Positions 23,727 through 30,537 of a stretch of 37,357 nt of DNA are shown piece by piece (the stretch's first letter is position 1; each line of letters begins with the position of its first letter). Made by a program: the position numbers and the translations under genes. The DNA is taken from the NCBI GenBank assembly GCA_028282545.1, contig JANQHT010000132.1:1-37357 (forward strand), given 5' to 3'. This DNA is from Spirochaetales bacterium. GTDB taxonomy: Bacteria; Spirochaetota; Spirochaetia; DSM-27196; Alkalispirochaetaceae. The notes below the pieces were generated by a model that worked only from the letters and a program-made list of their open reading frames with translations, did no database searches and was not told the origin of the DNA.

Positions 23727-25070
23727 ATGGACCTTGTTGTACACGACATCGATTTTCTCTGGACGGGGGAGACGCTGCTTGAAAAGAGCAGTATCTCCGT
23801 AGAGGACGGCGAAATCGTCGCCATAGCCGGCGGGGATACAACGCCCGCAGCCCGGGAGCCGGTTATAGAGGCCGCGCGGATAGTGGACGGTCGCGGAAAG
23901 GCGCTGCTCCCGGGGTTCAAGAACGGGCACACCCATGCGGCGATGACGCTCCTGCGCGGGTATGGGGACGACATGGCGCTCCAGGAGTGGCTCCAAACGC
24001 GAATCTGGCCCGTTGAAGCCGCGTTGACACCGGAAGACATCTACTGGGGAACGCGCCTGGCCGCGCTGGAGATGATCCGCACCGGCACCACCTTTGCCAA
24101 CGACATGTACTTTTATCCTCGCGATGCGGTGCGCGCCTTCGAGGACGCCGGGATAAAAGCCGCCGTGGGGCTGGCGCTCTTTGACTTCTTCGACGAGGAA
24201 CGACGCGCGCAGGAAACGTCGCGAATGGAGGAGATCCTCCGCGACGTTGGGGCGTCTCATGGGCGGGGGGCGCCCGTGTCGCTCACGGTCGCGCCCCACA
24301 GTATCTACACGTGCGGCCCGGAACTCCTGCGCTGGTCGGTGGCGGCGGCGGACGAAGCGGGCCTTGTGCTCCATACACACTTAGCCGAAACGCGCACCGA
24401 GGTGGAGAACGCCCGTCGCGACCTCGGGATGTCCCCCTTCTCCTACGCCCACAGCGTGGGACTGCTCAGCGAGAACGCAATCGCGGCACACGCGGTGTGG
24501 CTGGAACCGGAGGAGATAGCGATGGCCGCATCGAGCGGGGTTACCGTCGTCTACAATCCGGCAAGCAACATGAAGCTCGCCAGCGGCGCCTTTCCCTTTC
24601 GTGCCTTCGCCGACCGGGGCGTTCCCATGATGCTCGCACCCGACGGCGTCGCCAGCAACAACAACCTCGATATGTTCGATGAGATGAAGCTCGCGTCGCT
24701 TCTGCAGAAACACCACAACGCCGACCCGGAACTCATGACGGCGCGCGAAACGCTTGATGTGGCGATCGGCGCGGCGATGCGCCGTGGCGATCGTTCCCAC
24801 CGGACCGATCTGTTTCCCGCTGTAGGTAGCGCGATCGTTCCCGGTGCACCCGCGGATTTTGTGCTCCTGGATCTCTCCCATCCGCAGATGGTTCCGGTCC
24901 ACAACCTAATCAGCAACGTCGTCTACGCGGCCGGCGGGGGAGTGGTTGATACGGTTGTCTGCGGCGGGCGCGTGCTCATGGAAGACGGCGAGGTTCCGGG
25001 CTCGGAAGAGGTGATCACCGAGGCGCGCCGCTGCGCTTCGGCGCTCGTGCAGCGCGTCGCTACGCACTGA
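23727..25070 (+). CDS. mtaD: 5'-methylthioadenosine / S-adenosylhomocysteine deaminase-like amidohydrolase
   Basis: The 447-residue metal-dependent amidohydrolase has the metal ligands H68/H70 in NGHTHAAMT, VAPHSIYTCGPELL, HTHLAETRTEVEN, HAVWLEPEEI and LAPDGVASNNNLDMFDEMK. This set of motifs is typical of MtaD/SsnA/TrzN-type deaminases. Members remove the amino group of S-adenosylhomocysteine, methylthioadenosine or adenosine. The convergent ahcY and purine nucleoside phosphorylase genes support an SAH/adenosine substrate. The frame is open 17 codons further upstream into MITE copy D; ATG 23727 with GGAG about 9 nt before it is chosen. A TATCAT hexamer (23702-23707) may be its -10. Confidence 0.87.
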   Translation: MDLVVHDIDFLWTGETLLEKSSISVEDGEIVAIAGGDTTPAAREPVIEAARIVDGRGKALLPGFKNGHTHAAMTLLRGYGDDMALQEWLQTRIWPVEAALTPEDIYWGTRLAALEMIRTGTTFANDMYFYPRDAVRAFEDAGIKAAVGLALFDFFDEERRAQETSRMEEILRDVGASHGRGAPVSLTVAPHSIYTCGPELLRWSVAAADEAGLVLHTHLAETRTEVENARRDLGMSPFSYAHSVGLLSENAIAAHAVWLEPEEIAMAASSGVTVVYNPASNMKLASGAFPFRAFADRGVPMMLAPDGVASNNNLDMFDEMKLASLLQKHHNADPELMTARETLDVAIGAAMRRGDRSHRTDLFPAVGSAIVPGAPADFVLLDLSHPQMVPVHNLISNVVYAAGGGVVDTVVCGGRVLMEDGEVPGSEEVITEARRCASALVQRVATH

Positions 25071-25178
25071 TAGGTGGGCGCACTGCTCTGCCGCGGCACC
25101 CACGCAGCGCGCCGATAGTCAGGCGCGTTGTTACACGCCGCCGGCGAAGCGCGCCGGCCGGCACACCGCCACCGGACG

Positions 25179-26429
25179 TCACCGTTCGAGTTCCGAGATG
25201 TAGCGGAGCTGCTCATCCGTCAGGGCATCAAACCGTACGTTCATGGCGGCCAGCTTTCGACGCGCCACGTCGAGATCGATCTCCCGCGGAACGGGAACCA
25301 CGTCCAGGGCAAACGCTCCCGCGTTGTTCACCACGTGGCGCGCCGTCAGCGCCTGTAGAGCGAAGCTCGTATCCATGATCTCCGCCGGGTGCCCGTCCGC
25401 GGCGGATATGTTGACGATCTTACCGTCCACGACGACGTTGACCCAGCGTCCGTCTTCGAGTTCGAACCCGACGAGGTTTTCCCGGATCGGTACTTCCCGT
25501 TTCGCCCGCCCCCGAAGTGCGGTGACGTTGATCTCATCGAAGAAGTGTCCGGCGTTGGCCAGGATGGCGCCGTTCTTCATGACCGCAAAGTGCTCATTCG
25601 ACACGACGTTGTTTACTCCGGTGGTAGTGATGACGAAATCACTTAGGCGGACCGCCTCGATCATCGGCATAACCCGGCAGCCCTCCATGACCGCTTCCAG
25701 CGCCTTCACCGGATCGATCTCGCACACGATGATGTGGGCCCCCAGGCCGCGGGCAACCTGCGCCACTCCACGGCCGCACCAGCCGTAACCGGCGATCGTG
25801 ACGGTCTTTCCGTTCACGGCGAGGTTGGTAGTTCGCATAATCGCGTCCCAGGTACTCTGGCCCGTACCGTACCGGTTGTCGAAGAGGTGCTTCATGTAGG
25901 CGTCGTTCACCGCGAAGACGGGAAACCGCAGTTCGCCGCGGTCGCGACGCGCCCGATTCCTGACGAGGCCGGCCGTTGTCTCTTCACAGGCGCCGGCGAC
26001 GTTCCCGATTGCTCCGGGGTATTCCTCGTGGAGCAGGTGTACCAGATCGCCGCCGTCGTCGATGACGACGTTTGGTTCGATCTCGAGCGCAGCGAGCTGG
26101 TGGAGGCGGAACTCCTCGGCCGTGGCGTTGTGCCGGGCAAAGACGTGCAGGCCCGCCGCGTCCAGGGCGGCTACGACGTCATCCTTGGTGGAGAGCGGAT
26201 TGCTCCCGGTGACCGATACCTCGGCCCCACCCGCCGCCATGACCAGCGCCAGGTAGGCCGTTTTTGCCTCCAGGGGGACGCTTACCGCCGCCCGAATGCC
26301 GTCGAACGGTTTCTGCTCTCGGAACTCGTCCTCGATACCGCGGAGAACCGGCATATTCCGCCGGACCCAGTCGATCTTGCGTTGCCCCTCCGGGGCGAGC
26401 GCGGCGTCGCGCAGGATGTTCGGTTTCAC
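25179..26429 (-). CDS. ahcY: S-adenosylhomocysteinase
   Basis: The 416-residue enzyme reversibly splits S-adenosylhomocysteine into adenosine and homocysteine. It carries DNRYGTGQSTWDAIMRTTN (active-site region), the NAD-binding GYGWCGRGVAQVARGLGAHI and VITTTGVNNVVSNEHFAVM. At about 416 residues it belongs to the short form that lacks the insertion found in many proteobacterial and eukaryotic enzymes. The GTG start lies 9 bp after the stop of the phosphorylase gene, so the two are translated from one message. The 108-bp gap to the convergent deaminase gene holds GC-rich inverted repeats (GCCGGC-type) but no clear U-tract terminator. Confidence 0.95.
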   Translation of the reverse strand: MKPNILRDAALAPEGQRKIDWVRRNMPVLRGIEDEFREQKPFDGIRAAVSVPLEAKTAYLALVMAAGGAEVSVTGSNPLSTKDDVVAALDAAGLHVFARHNATAEEFRLHQLAALEIEPNVVIDDGGDLVHLLHEEYPGAIGNVAGACEETTAGLVRNRARRDRGELRFPVFAVNDAYMKHLFDNRYGTGQSTWDAIMRTTNLAVNGKTVTIAGYGWCGRGVAQVARGLGAHIIVCEIDPVKALEAVMEGCRVMPMIEAVRLSDFVITTTGVNNVVSNEHFAVMKNGAILANAGHFFDEINVTALRGRAKREVPIRENLVGFELEDGRWVNVVVDGKIVNISAADGHPAEIMDTSFALQALTARHVVNNAGAFALDVVPVPREIDLDVARRKLAAMNVRFDALTDEQLRYISELER

Positions 26430-26438
26430 ACGGACCGC

Positions 26439-27260
26439 CTACAGCCGGGCGAGGACGCCGCGAACCAGCGAGACAAAACGATCGCGAACCTGCTTGCCGG
26501 TCTCCATCACCTCGTCGTGACTCAGGGGCTGGTCCAGGATACCGGCGGCCATGTTGCTGATGGCGCTGATGCCCAGGACGCGCATGCCCGCGTGGGCGGC
26601 GGCGATCACCTCGGGCACCGTGGACATACCCACGGCGTCGGCGCCGAGCGTCCGAAGCATCCTGATCTCCGCTGGGGTCTCAAAACTTGGGCCGGGCATG
26701 TGGGCGTAGACGCCCTCGCGGAGTTCCATACCGAGGTCGGACGCCACGCCCCGGGCCAACTCTCGTAGTTGCTTCGTGTAGGCGTCGCTCATGTCGTTGA
26801 ACCGGGGACCGAAGTCAACGATGTTGGGGCCCCGGAGGGGACTGTCGGTGAAGAACTTTATGTGGTCCGAAATGAGCATGAGGTCCCCCGGGGAAAACGC
26901 GGTGTTCACACCCCCGGCGGCGTTGGTGACCACCATCGTCTCCACCCCGAGAGCTTTCATTACGCGCACGGGAAAGACAACTTCGTCCATCGAGTACCCT
27001 TCGTAATAGTGGAACCGGCCGCGAAGGATGACCACGTCGCACCCCTCCAGGTCACCGCACACGAGTTCACCGGCGTGTCCCTCCACCGTGCTGAGGGGAA
27101 AGGATGGTATCGTTTCGTACGGAAGCGTGATGGGCTCCTCGATCTCATCCGCCAGAACGCCCAGGCCGCTGCCGAGTATCAACCCGACGGTGGGGAGTCG
27201 GTTGAGGCGCGACGCGATGTGGTCCGCCGCGGCGTGAACACTTTTTAGTCGTTTGTCCAT
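26439..27260 (-). CDS. punA: Purine-nucleoside phosphorylase (trimeric PNP/MTAP family)
   Basis: The 273-residue enzyme cleaves purine nucleosides with phosphate into base and ribose-1-phosphate. Motifs are GLILGSGLGVLADEIE, LRGRFHYYEGYSMDEVVFPVR, VVTNAAGGVNTAFSPGDLML, AHMPGPSFETPAEIRMLR and GMSTVPEVIAAAHAGMRVLG, all of the trimeric PNP family. GMSTVPE and the Asn-containing SNMAAG favour inosine/guanosine PNP over MTA phosphorylase. A good GGGAGAG ribosome site lies upstream. It is downstream of the PnrA-like gene, separated by a terminator hairpin, and upstream of ahcY. Together they would recycle adenosine or inosine taken up or made by AhcY and the deaminase. Confidence 0.93.
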   Translation of the reverse strand: MDKRLKSVHAAADHIASRLNRLPTVGLILGSGLGVLADEIEEPITLPYETIPSFPLSTVEGHAGELVCGDLEGCDVVILRGRFHYYEGYSMDEVVFPVRVMKALGVETMVVTNAAGGVNTAFSPGDLMLISDHIKFFTDSPLRGPNIVDFGPRFNDMSDAYTKQLRELARGVASDLGMELREGVYAHMPGPSFETPAEIRMLRTLGADAVGMSTVPEVIAAAHAGMRVLGISAISNMAAGILDQPLSHDEVMETGKQVRDRFVSLVRGVLARL

Positions 27261-27282
27261 GACACTCTCCCGTGTGCGTATA

Positions 27283-27311
27283 TAAAAAAGGCCGGGCCAC
27301 CAGGCCCGGCC
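27283..27311 (-). terminator. Rho-independent terminator after the PnrA-like gene
   Basis: On the minus strand a perfect 9-bp GC stem GGCCGGGCC / GGCCCGGCC (27290-27298 with 27303-27311) with a 4-nt loop is followed by six T residues. It lies between the PnrA-like gene and the phosphorylase gene, so it would end or attenuate read-through and make the receptor the more abundant product. Confidence 0.9.
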
Positions 27312-27344
27312 GAATTATCGCACACTCCCGTGCGATTGTGTCGA

Positions 27345-28427
27345 TCAGTCGAGCAGATCCTGGATCTCCGCCCGGGTGGTAGCGACCTGGATTTCGCCGG
27401 AGAGGATCTTCTCCGTTGCGTCCGCAACGGCGTCCTTGACTTCCTGCGGAACGACACTCTCAAAGGCGTTGAACGGCGCAATGCCGGTTGCTCCCTGTTC
27501 GAGCCCGTAGACCCGCGTACCTCCGCTGAAGGTACCGTCAACGATGCTTTTCAGAACGACCTCGATCGATTCGGGGATCTTCTTCACCGCGCTGGTCAGG
27601 ACCGTATCGGGGGCAACGTTGTGCTGGTCAACGTCAACGCCAATGGCGAGAACACCCGCTTCCTTGGCGGCCTGGATTGCGCCAAGACCGGTGAGACCCG
27701 CCGCGTGGAAGATGATGTCGGCACCCTGCTCGACCATTGCCAGGGCCGCTTCCTTGCCCTTCGCCTGATCGACAAAGGAACCGCTGGTCACGCTGAGAAT
27801 CTGCACGTCCGGGTTGACGTACTTGGCACCCTGGATGAAGCCGACTTCGAATTTCTCGACCGGCGGGATGAACATGCCGAGGACAACGCCGAGAGCATTC
27901 TCATCGTTGAGCTTGGGTGACGCGCTTGCATACTCCTGGGTCATGAGTCCGGCCACAATACCGGCTAGGAAACCGCTCTCGTGTTCCTTGTAGAGAATGC
28001 CCTGGAAGTTGTCGAGATCGTCAGATCCGCCGATGTCGATGCCGCCGAAGTAGGTGTCCGGGTTCTGGGCCGCCGCCTCTTTTACCGCTTCCTCCATGAG
28101 GAACCCAACGGCAAAGACGATGGTTGCGCCGTCTTCTGCCAGACCGCTCAGGTTGGGTACGTAGTCGGTCTGTTGCTTGCTCTCGATTACGCGCGCCTCG
28201 AAGCCGAACGGTTCGCCGCGAAGCAGGCCTTCGTACGCGCCGTCGTTGAAGCTCTTGTCACCGAGACCGCCGACGTCCGTGGCCATCGCAGCGATCATCG
28301 GTTCAGCTTCCATCGCCGGTTCGGCCGCTTCCGGCGCCGCAGCGGTTTCTTCAGCTCGCCGCTGACACCCGGCAACAAGCAACAGGGCTACCACAACAAC
28401 AGCAATAAACAACGTGAACTTTCTCAT
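27345..28427 (-). CDS. BMP-family nucleoside-binding lipoprotein (PnrA/TmpC-like)
   Basis: The 360-residue protein has a signal peptide with lipobox LVAGC (Cys21), an Ala/Glu-rich linker, then a periplasmic-binding fold of the basic membrane protein (BMP) family. Family motifs include ATDVGGLGDKSFNDGAYEG (about 49-67), FLAGIVAGLMTQ and HAAGLTGLGAIQAAKE. The Treponema pallidum homologue PnrA (TmpC) binds purine nucleosides for an ABC importer. The adjacent purine nucleoside phosphorylase supports the same ligand class here. No permease or ATPase genes are in the window. It has a strong ribosome site (AAGGGGG) and a promoter with a perfect TATAAT. Confidence 0.93.
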   Translation of the reverse strand: MRKFTLFIAVVVVALLLVAGCQRRAEETAAAPEAAEPAMEAEPMIAAMATDVGGLGDKSFNDGAYEGLLRGEPFGFEARVIESKQQTDYVPNLSGLAEDGATIVFAVGFLMEEAVKEAAAQNPDTYFGGIDIGGSDDLDNFQGILYKEHESGFLAGIVAGLMTQEYASASPKLNDENALGVVLGMFIPPVEKFEVGFIQGAKYVNPDVQILSVTSGSFVDQAKGKEAALAMVEQGADIIFHAAGLTGLGAIQAAKEAGVLAIGVDVDQHNVAPDTVLTSAVKKIPESIEVVLKSIVDGTFSGGTRVYGLEQGATGIAPFNAFESVVPQEVKDAVADATEKILSGEIQVATTRAEIQDLLD

Positions 28428-28462
28428 GTTTCCCCCTTATGAATACATCAACGTGTTGGCCG

Positions 28463-28491
28463 ATTATACACCCGCCTCCTCGTTCCCACAA
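28463..28491 (-). promoter_or_regulatory. Promoter for the PnrA-like gene
   Basis: On the minus strand, TTGTGG (28486-28491), a 17-bp spacer and a perfect TATAAT (28463-28468). The leader would be about 28 nt and includes AAGGGGG before the ATG. This is one of the few genes here with a conventional leader. Confidence 0.65.
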
Positions 28492-28499
28492 CAATCGCG

Positions 28500-28562
28500 G
28501 TGTCTGACATAGACAACCTCGTCGCGGGGCTCGTCGCACTCCGTCCATACTGAGAATTGCCG
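28500..28562 (+). mobile_element. MITE-like element, partial copy E
   Basis: TGACATAGACAACCTCGTC, a degenerate GGGGC/GCACTCC hairpin and the terminus CCATACTGAGAATTGCCG match the tail of copies C and D; the GCAGTT end and internal palindrome are missing. GTGTCTGAC (28500-28508) and GTGTTTGAC (28563-28571) form an 8/9 direct repeat, but the left one also aligns with element sequence, so the left boundary is unclear. It lies between the divergent PnrA-like and secreted-protein genes. Confidence 0.6.
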
Positions 28563-28566
28563 GTGT

Positions 28567-28595
28567 TTGACATCGGCATTCGCCGGCCGTAAGGT
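28567..28595 (+). promoter_or_regulatory. Promoter for the 28606 gene
   Basis: TTGACA (28567-28572), a 17-bp spacer and TAAGGT (28590-28595); the -10 is weak. The -35 starts 5 bp after the end of MITE copy E. The GTG start is 10 nt from the -10, so the leader would be very short. Confidence 0.45.
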
Positions 28596-28605
28596 TCTCT
28601 ACAGG

Positions 28606-29085
28606 GTGTCAGCAAAGCAGTTCTTCCTACTGATCGCGATGATCGTCGCCTGTACGCTTACCGGAGCGGCCCAGAGCCCCATGTTGATTGACCAGCTTCT
28701 GGAGGCTGACCCGGCACCCCTTTCGCTCTCGGCGGAACTCCTGGTCTTTGTTGCGACGCAGACCGGAGCAATTCCCGACCCCGCAGGATCACCGCCCTTT
28801 GAAACCGCCCGGGTGACGGGCCTGTTTCCCCCGGAGGCCACGGATCCGGCGGCTCCAACTACGATGGCCGTGGCCTCCCTGGCGCTGGTGGAGGCGTTTT
28901 CCCTCCACTCGGGGATTCTCTACCCCATCCAGCGGAATCCGCGCCGGGCGATGCGTGAACTGGACTACCGGGGCATACTCCCAAAGGGCTCCACCGGTGA
29001 CACCCGGCTCTCCGGCGAAAGCCTCTTGCGCCTCGTGTCGGCGGTCATCGCCTGGGAGCAGACGTACGGAGCGATACCGGAATGA
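28606..29085 (+). CDS. Small secreted protein, unknown function
   Basis: The product, about 159 residues from GTG 28606, starts with a signal sequence (AKQFFLLIAMIVACTLTGAAQ). The mature part is helical, with segments such as AELLVFVATQTGAIPD, MAVASLALVEAFSLHSG and SLLRLVSAVIAWEQTYG. No family is recognised. The frame is open from TTG 28567, but that codon is the -35 of the likely promoter, so the later GTG is preferred. Its stop overlaps the ATG of the following outer-membrane-like gene (ATGA), implying coupled translation and a shared envelope role. Confidence 0.65.
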   Translation: MSAKQFFLLIAMIVACTLTGAAQSPMLIDQLLEADPAPLSLSAELLVFVATQTGAIPDPAGSPPFETARVTGLFPPEATDPAAPTTMAVASLALVEAFSLHSGILYPIQRNPRRAMRELDYRGILPKGSTGDTRLSGESLLRLVSAVIAWEQTYGAIPE

Positions 29086-30437
29086 CGGTATCGCGTCGAC
29101 GGATCCCATTCTCCGCCGCGACGGCGGTGTTCATCCTCTGTATTGCGCCCAATGCCGCGGGCTTCCCGAACGGATGGTCGCTCACGCTGTCTCAGGGGCT
29201 CTCGTACGCCGCCCTGGACGAGAAGTTCTCATCGTCGACATCGCTCTCCGGTTCGGTGAGCGACGTCCCGGTGGGCGGGTTCACCGGCGCCGCAGCGGCA
29301 AGCGCTTCCCTTTCCACGACGATCACACCGGAATTCGAACTGTCACCGTCGGTGACACTCGATTCGGCGACACTCACCCGCGGCCGATGGACGCTGGGGC
29401 GCCAGTCGGTTCGTGACGCCGGCGGGTTGATCGTGCAGCACACGCTGGACGGAGTCACATACGCCGCCGGCGAACGACGCCCCCTCTCGTTCGGTCTCTA
29501 CTCGCCGCTTCTGTTGGGCGCGGGTAACAGTTCGATCCTGCTTTCAAACCTGGATCTGCAACTCAGTTCACGGGAGACTCTGACGCCGGGCCCCCCGCGG
29601 ATCATCGCGGGCGCGAGCTACGGCGGGCGCGCCGACACCGCTTTCGGCGCGGAGGTGTGGTTCCAGGCGGACGGCCGGCACCTCCACGCACCGGCCTACG
29701 AATCGGTGATTGAACCCGGTGACAGCGTGGACGACGTTCCAGACGGTGCCGGCGGAACGGTGGACACGGGGTACCAGCTCATCTGGATGTCGGCGCGCCT
29801 GGGGGAACGGACACGCCTGTCGCTCTACGCGGCGGCAATGGAGGGCATCGGCGTCATGGCGCCCCTGGTAGGAGAAGGAGCGGACCGCTACAAACGGGAC
29901 ATCCTGCTCTCCGGCGCCGGCCGCGTCTCGCTCGCCTTCACGCTCAACCGGTGGGCGTTTGAGATGACCGCGGACGGCGCCGGGGGTGACATAGACGCGC
30001 TTTCCTTCACCGAGGGAAACACGCTCGGGTACAGTACGCTCTACCAGCCGATCTCCGTAATCACCCGGGGCCAGATCGTGGGGCTCGAACTCGGAAATTC
30101 AGCATCGGGGGCGCTCATCGTTTCCGCGGCACCCTTCCGGGCGGAGCGCTATTTCACCCTTCGGTACCTTCGTTTCATCTGGGAGACGCGCGGTTTTTTC
30201 CGTACAACCACGGGCCCTACCTCATTCGGAGATATCAGCGAAGAGTCGCTCTCACCCTACCTCGGCACCGAAACGTCGCTCATGGTTCAGTGGCAGTTCC
30301 TCCCGGACCTGACCCTCATGGTGACGTCGGCGCTCTTTGTTCCCGGCACGTACCCGGCCGGCGCCGTCAGTGCCGATTACGCAGGCGGATCCACAGCCGT
30401 CTACCAGGGCGGCGTCACCCTGACGCTGGCCTACTAA
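29082..30437 (+). CDS. Probable outer-membrane beta-barrel protein
   Basis: The 451-residue protein has a signal peptide (FSAATAVFILCIAPNAAGF). The body is made of many short amphipathic beta strands rich in Ser, Thr, Gly and aromatics, for example WSLTLSQGLSYAALDEKF, GRVSLAFTLNRWAFEMTADG and RYFTLRYLRFIWETRGF. It ends in VYQGGVTLTLAY, a terminal aromatic residue as in barrel proteins inserted by BamA. No named family is recognised. The start overlaps the stop of the upstream small secreted protein. A new promoter follows it, so it may be regulated apart from the FecR/cyclase operon downstream. Confidence 0.72.
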   Translation: MTVSRRRIPFSAATAVFILCIAPNAAGFPNGWSLTLSQGLSYAALDEKFSSSTSLSGSVSDVPVGGFTGAAAASASLSTTITPEFELSPSVTLDSATLTRGRWTLGRQSVRDAGGLIVQHTLDGVTYAAGERRPLSFGLYSPLLLGAGNSSILLSNLDLQLSSRETLTPGPPRIIAGASYGGRADTAFGAEVWFQADGRHLHAPAYESVIEPGDSVDDVPDGAGGTVDTGYQLIWMSARLGERTRLSLYAAAMEGIGVMAPLVGEGADRYKRDILLSGAGRVSLAFTLNRWAFEMTADGAGGDIDALSFTEGNTLGYSTLYQPISVITRGQIVGLELGNSASGALIVSAAPFRAERYFTLRYLRFIWETRGFFRTTTGPTSFGDISEESLSPYLGTETSLMVQWQFLPDLTLMVTSALFVPGTYPAGAVSADYAGGSTAVYQGGVTLTLAY

Positions 30438-30456
30438 AAAAACTTTCACGGAAAAT

Positions 30457-30485
30457 TTGCAATCGAAACCCCCATCTCCTACACT
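30457..30485 (+). promoter_or_regulatory. Promoter for the FecR/lipoprotein/cyclase operon
   Basis: TTGCAA (30457-30462), a 17-bp spacer and TACACT (30480-30485) lie in the 100-bp gap before the operon. The leader would be about 46 nt, with GGAG (30523-30526) about 11 nt before the ATG. Confidence 0.55.
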
Positions 30486-30537
30486 ATGGGCATAGGCGAA
30501 AAGTCCTCACGAAACCACTGATCGGAGTAAATCGATT

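Noticed and set aside
25071..25178. Possible bidirectional terminator between the deaminase gene and ahcY
   Set aside because: GC-rich inverted repeats are present (GCCGGC units, GTGGG/CCCAC), but there is no U-tract on either strand and no single long stem, so it was not called.
27261..27344. Riboswitch before the phosphorylase/ahcY genes
   Set aside because: The gap is only 84 bp and is largely the terminator hairpin; no SAH, SAM or purine riboswitch core was recognised.
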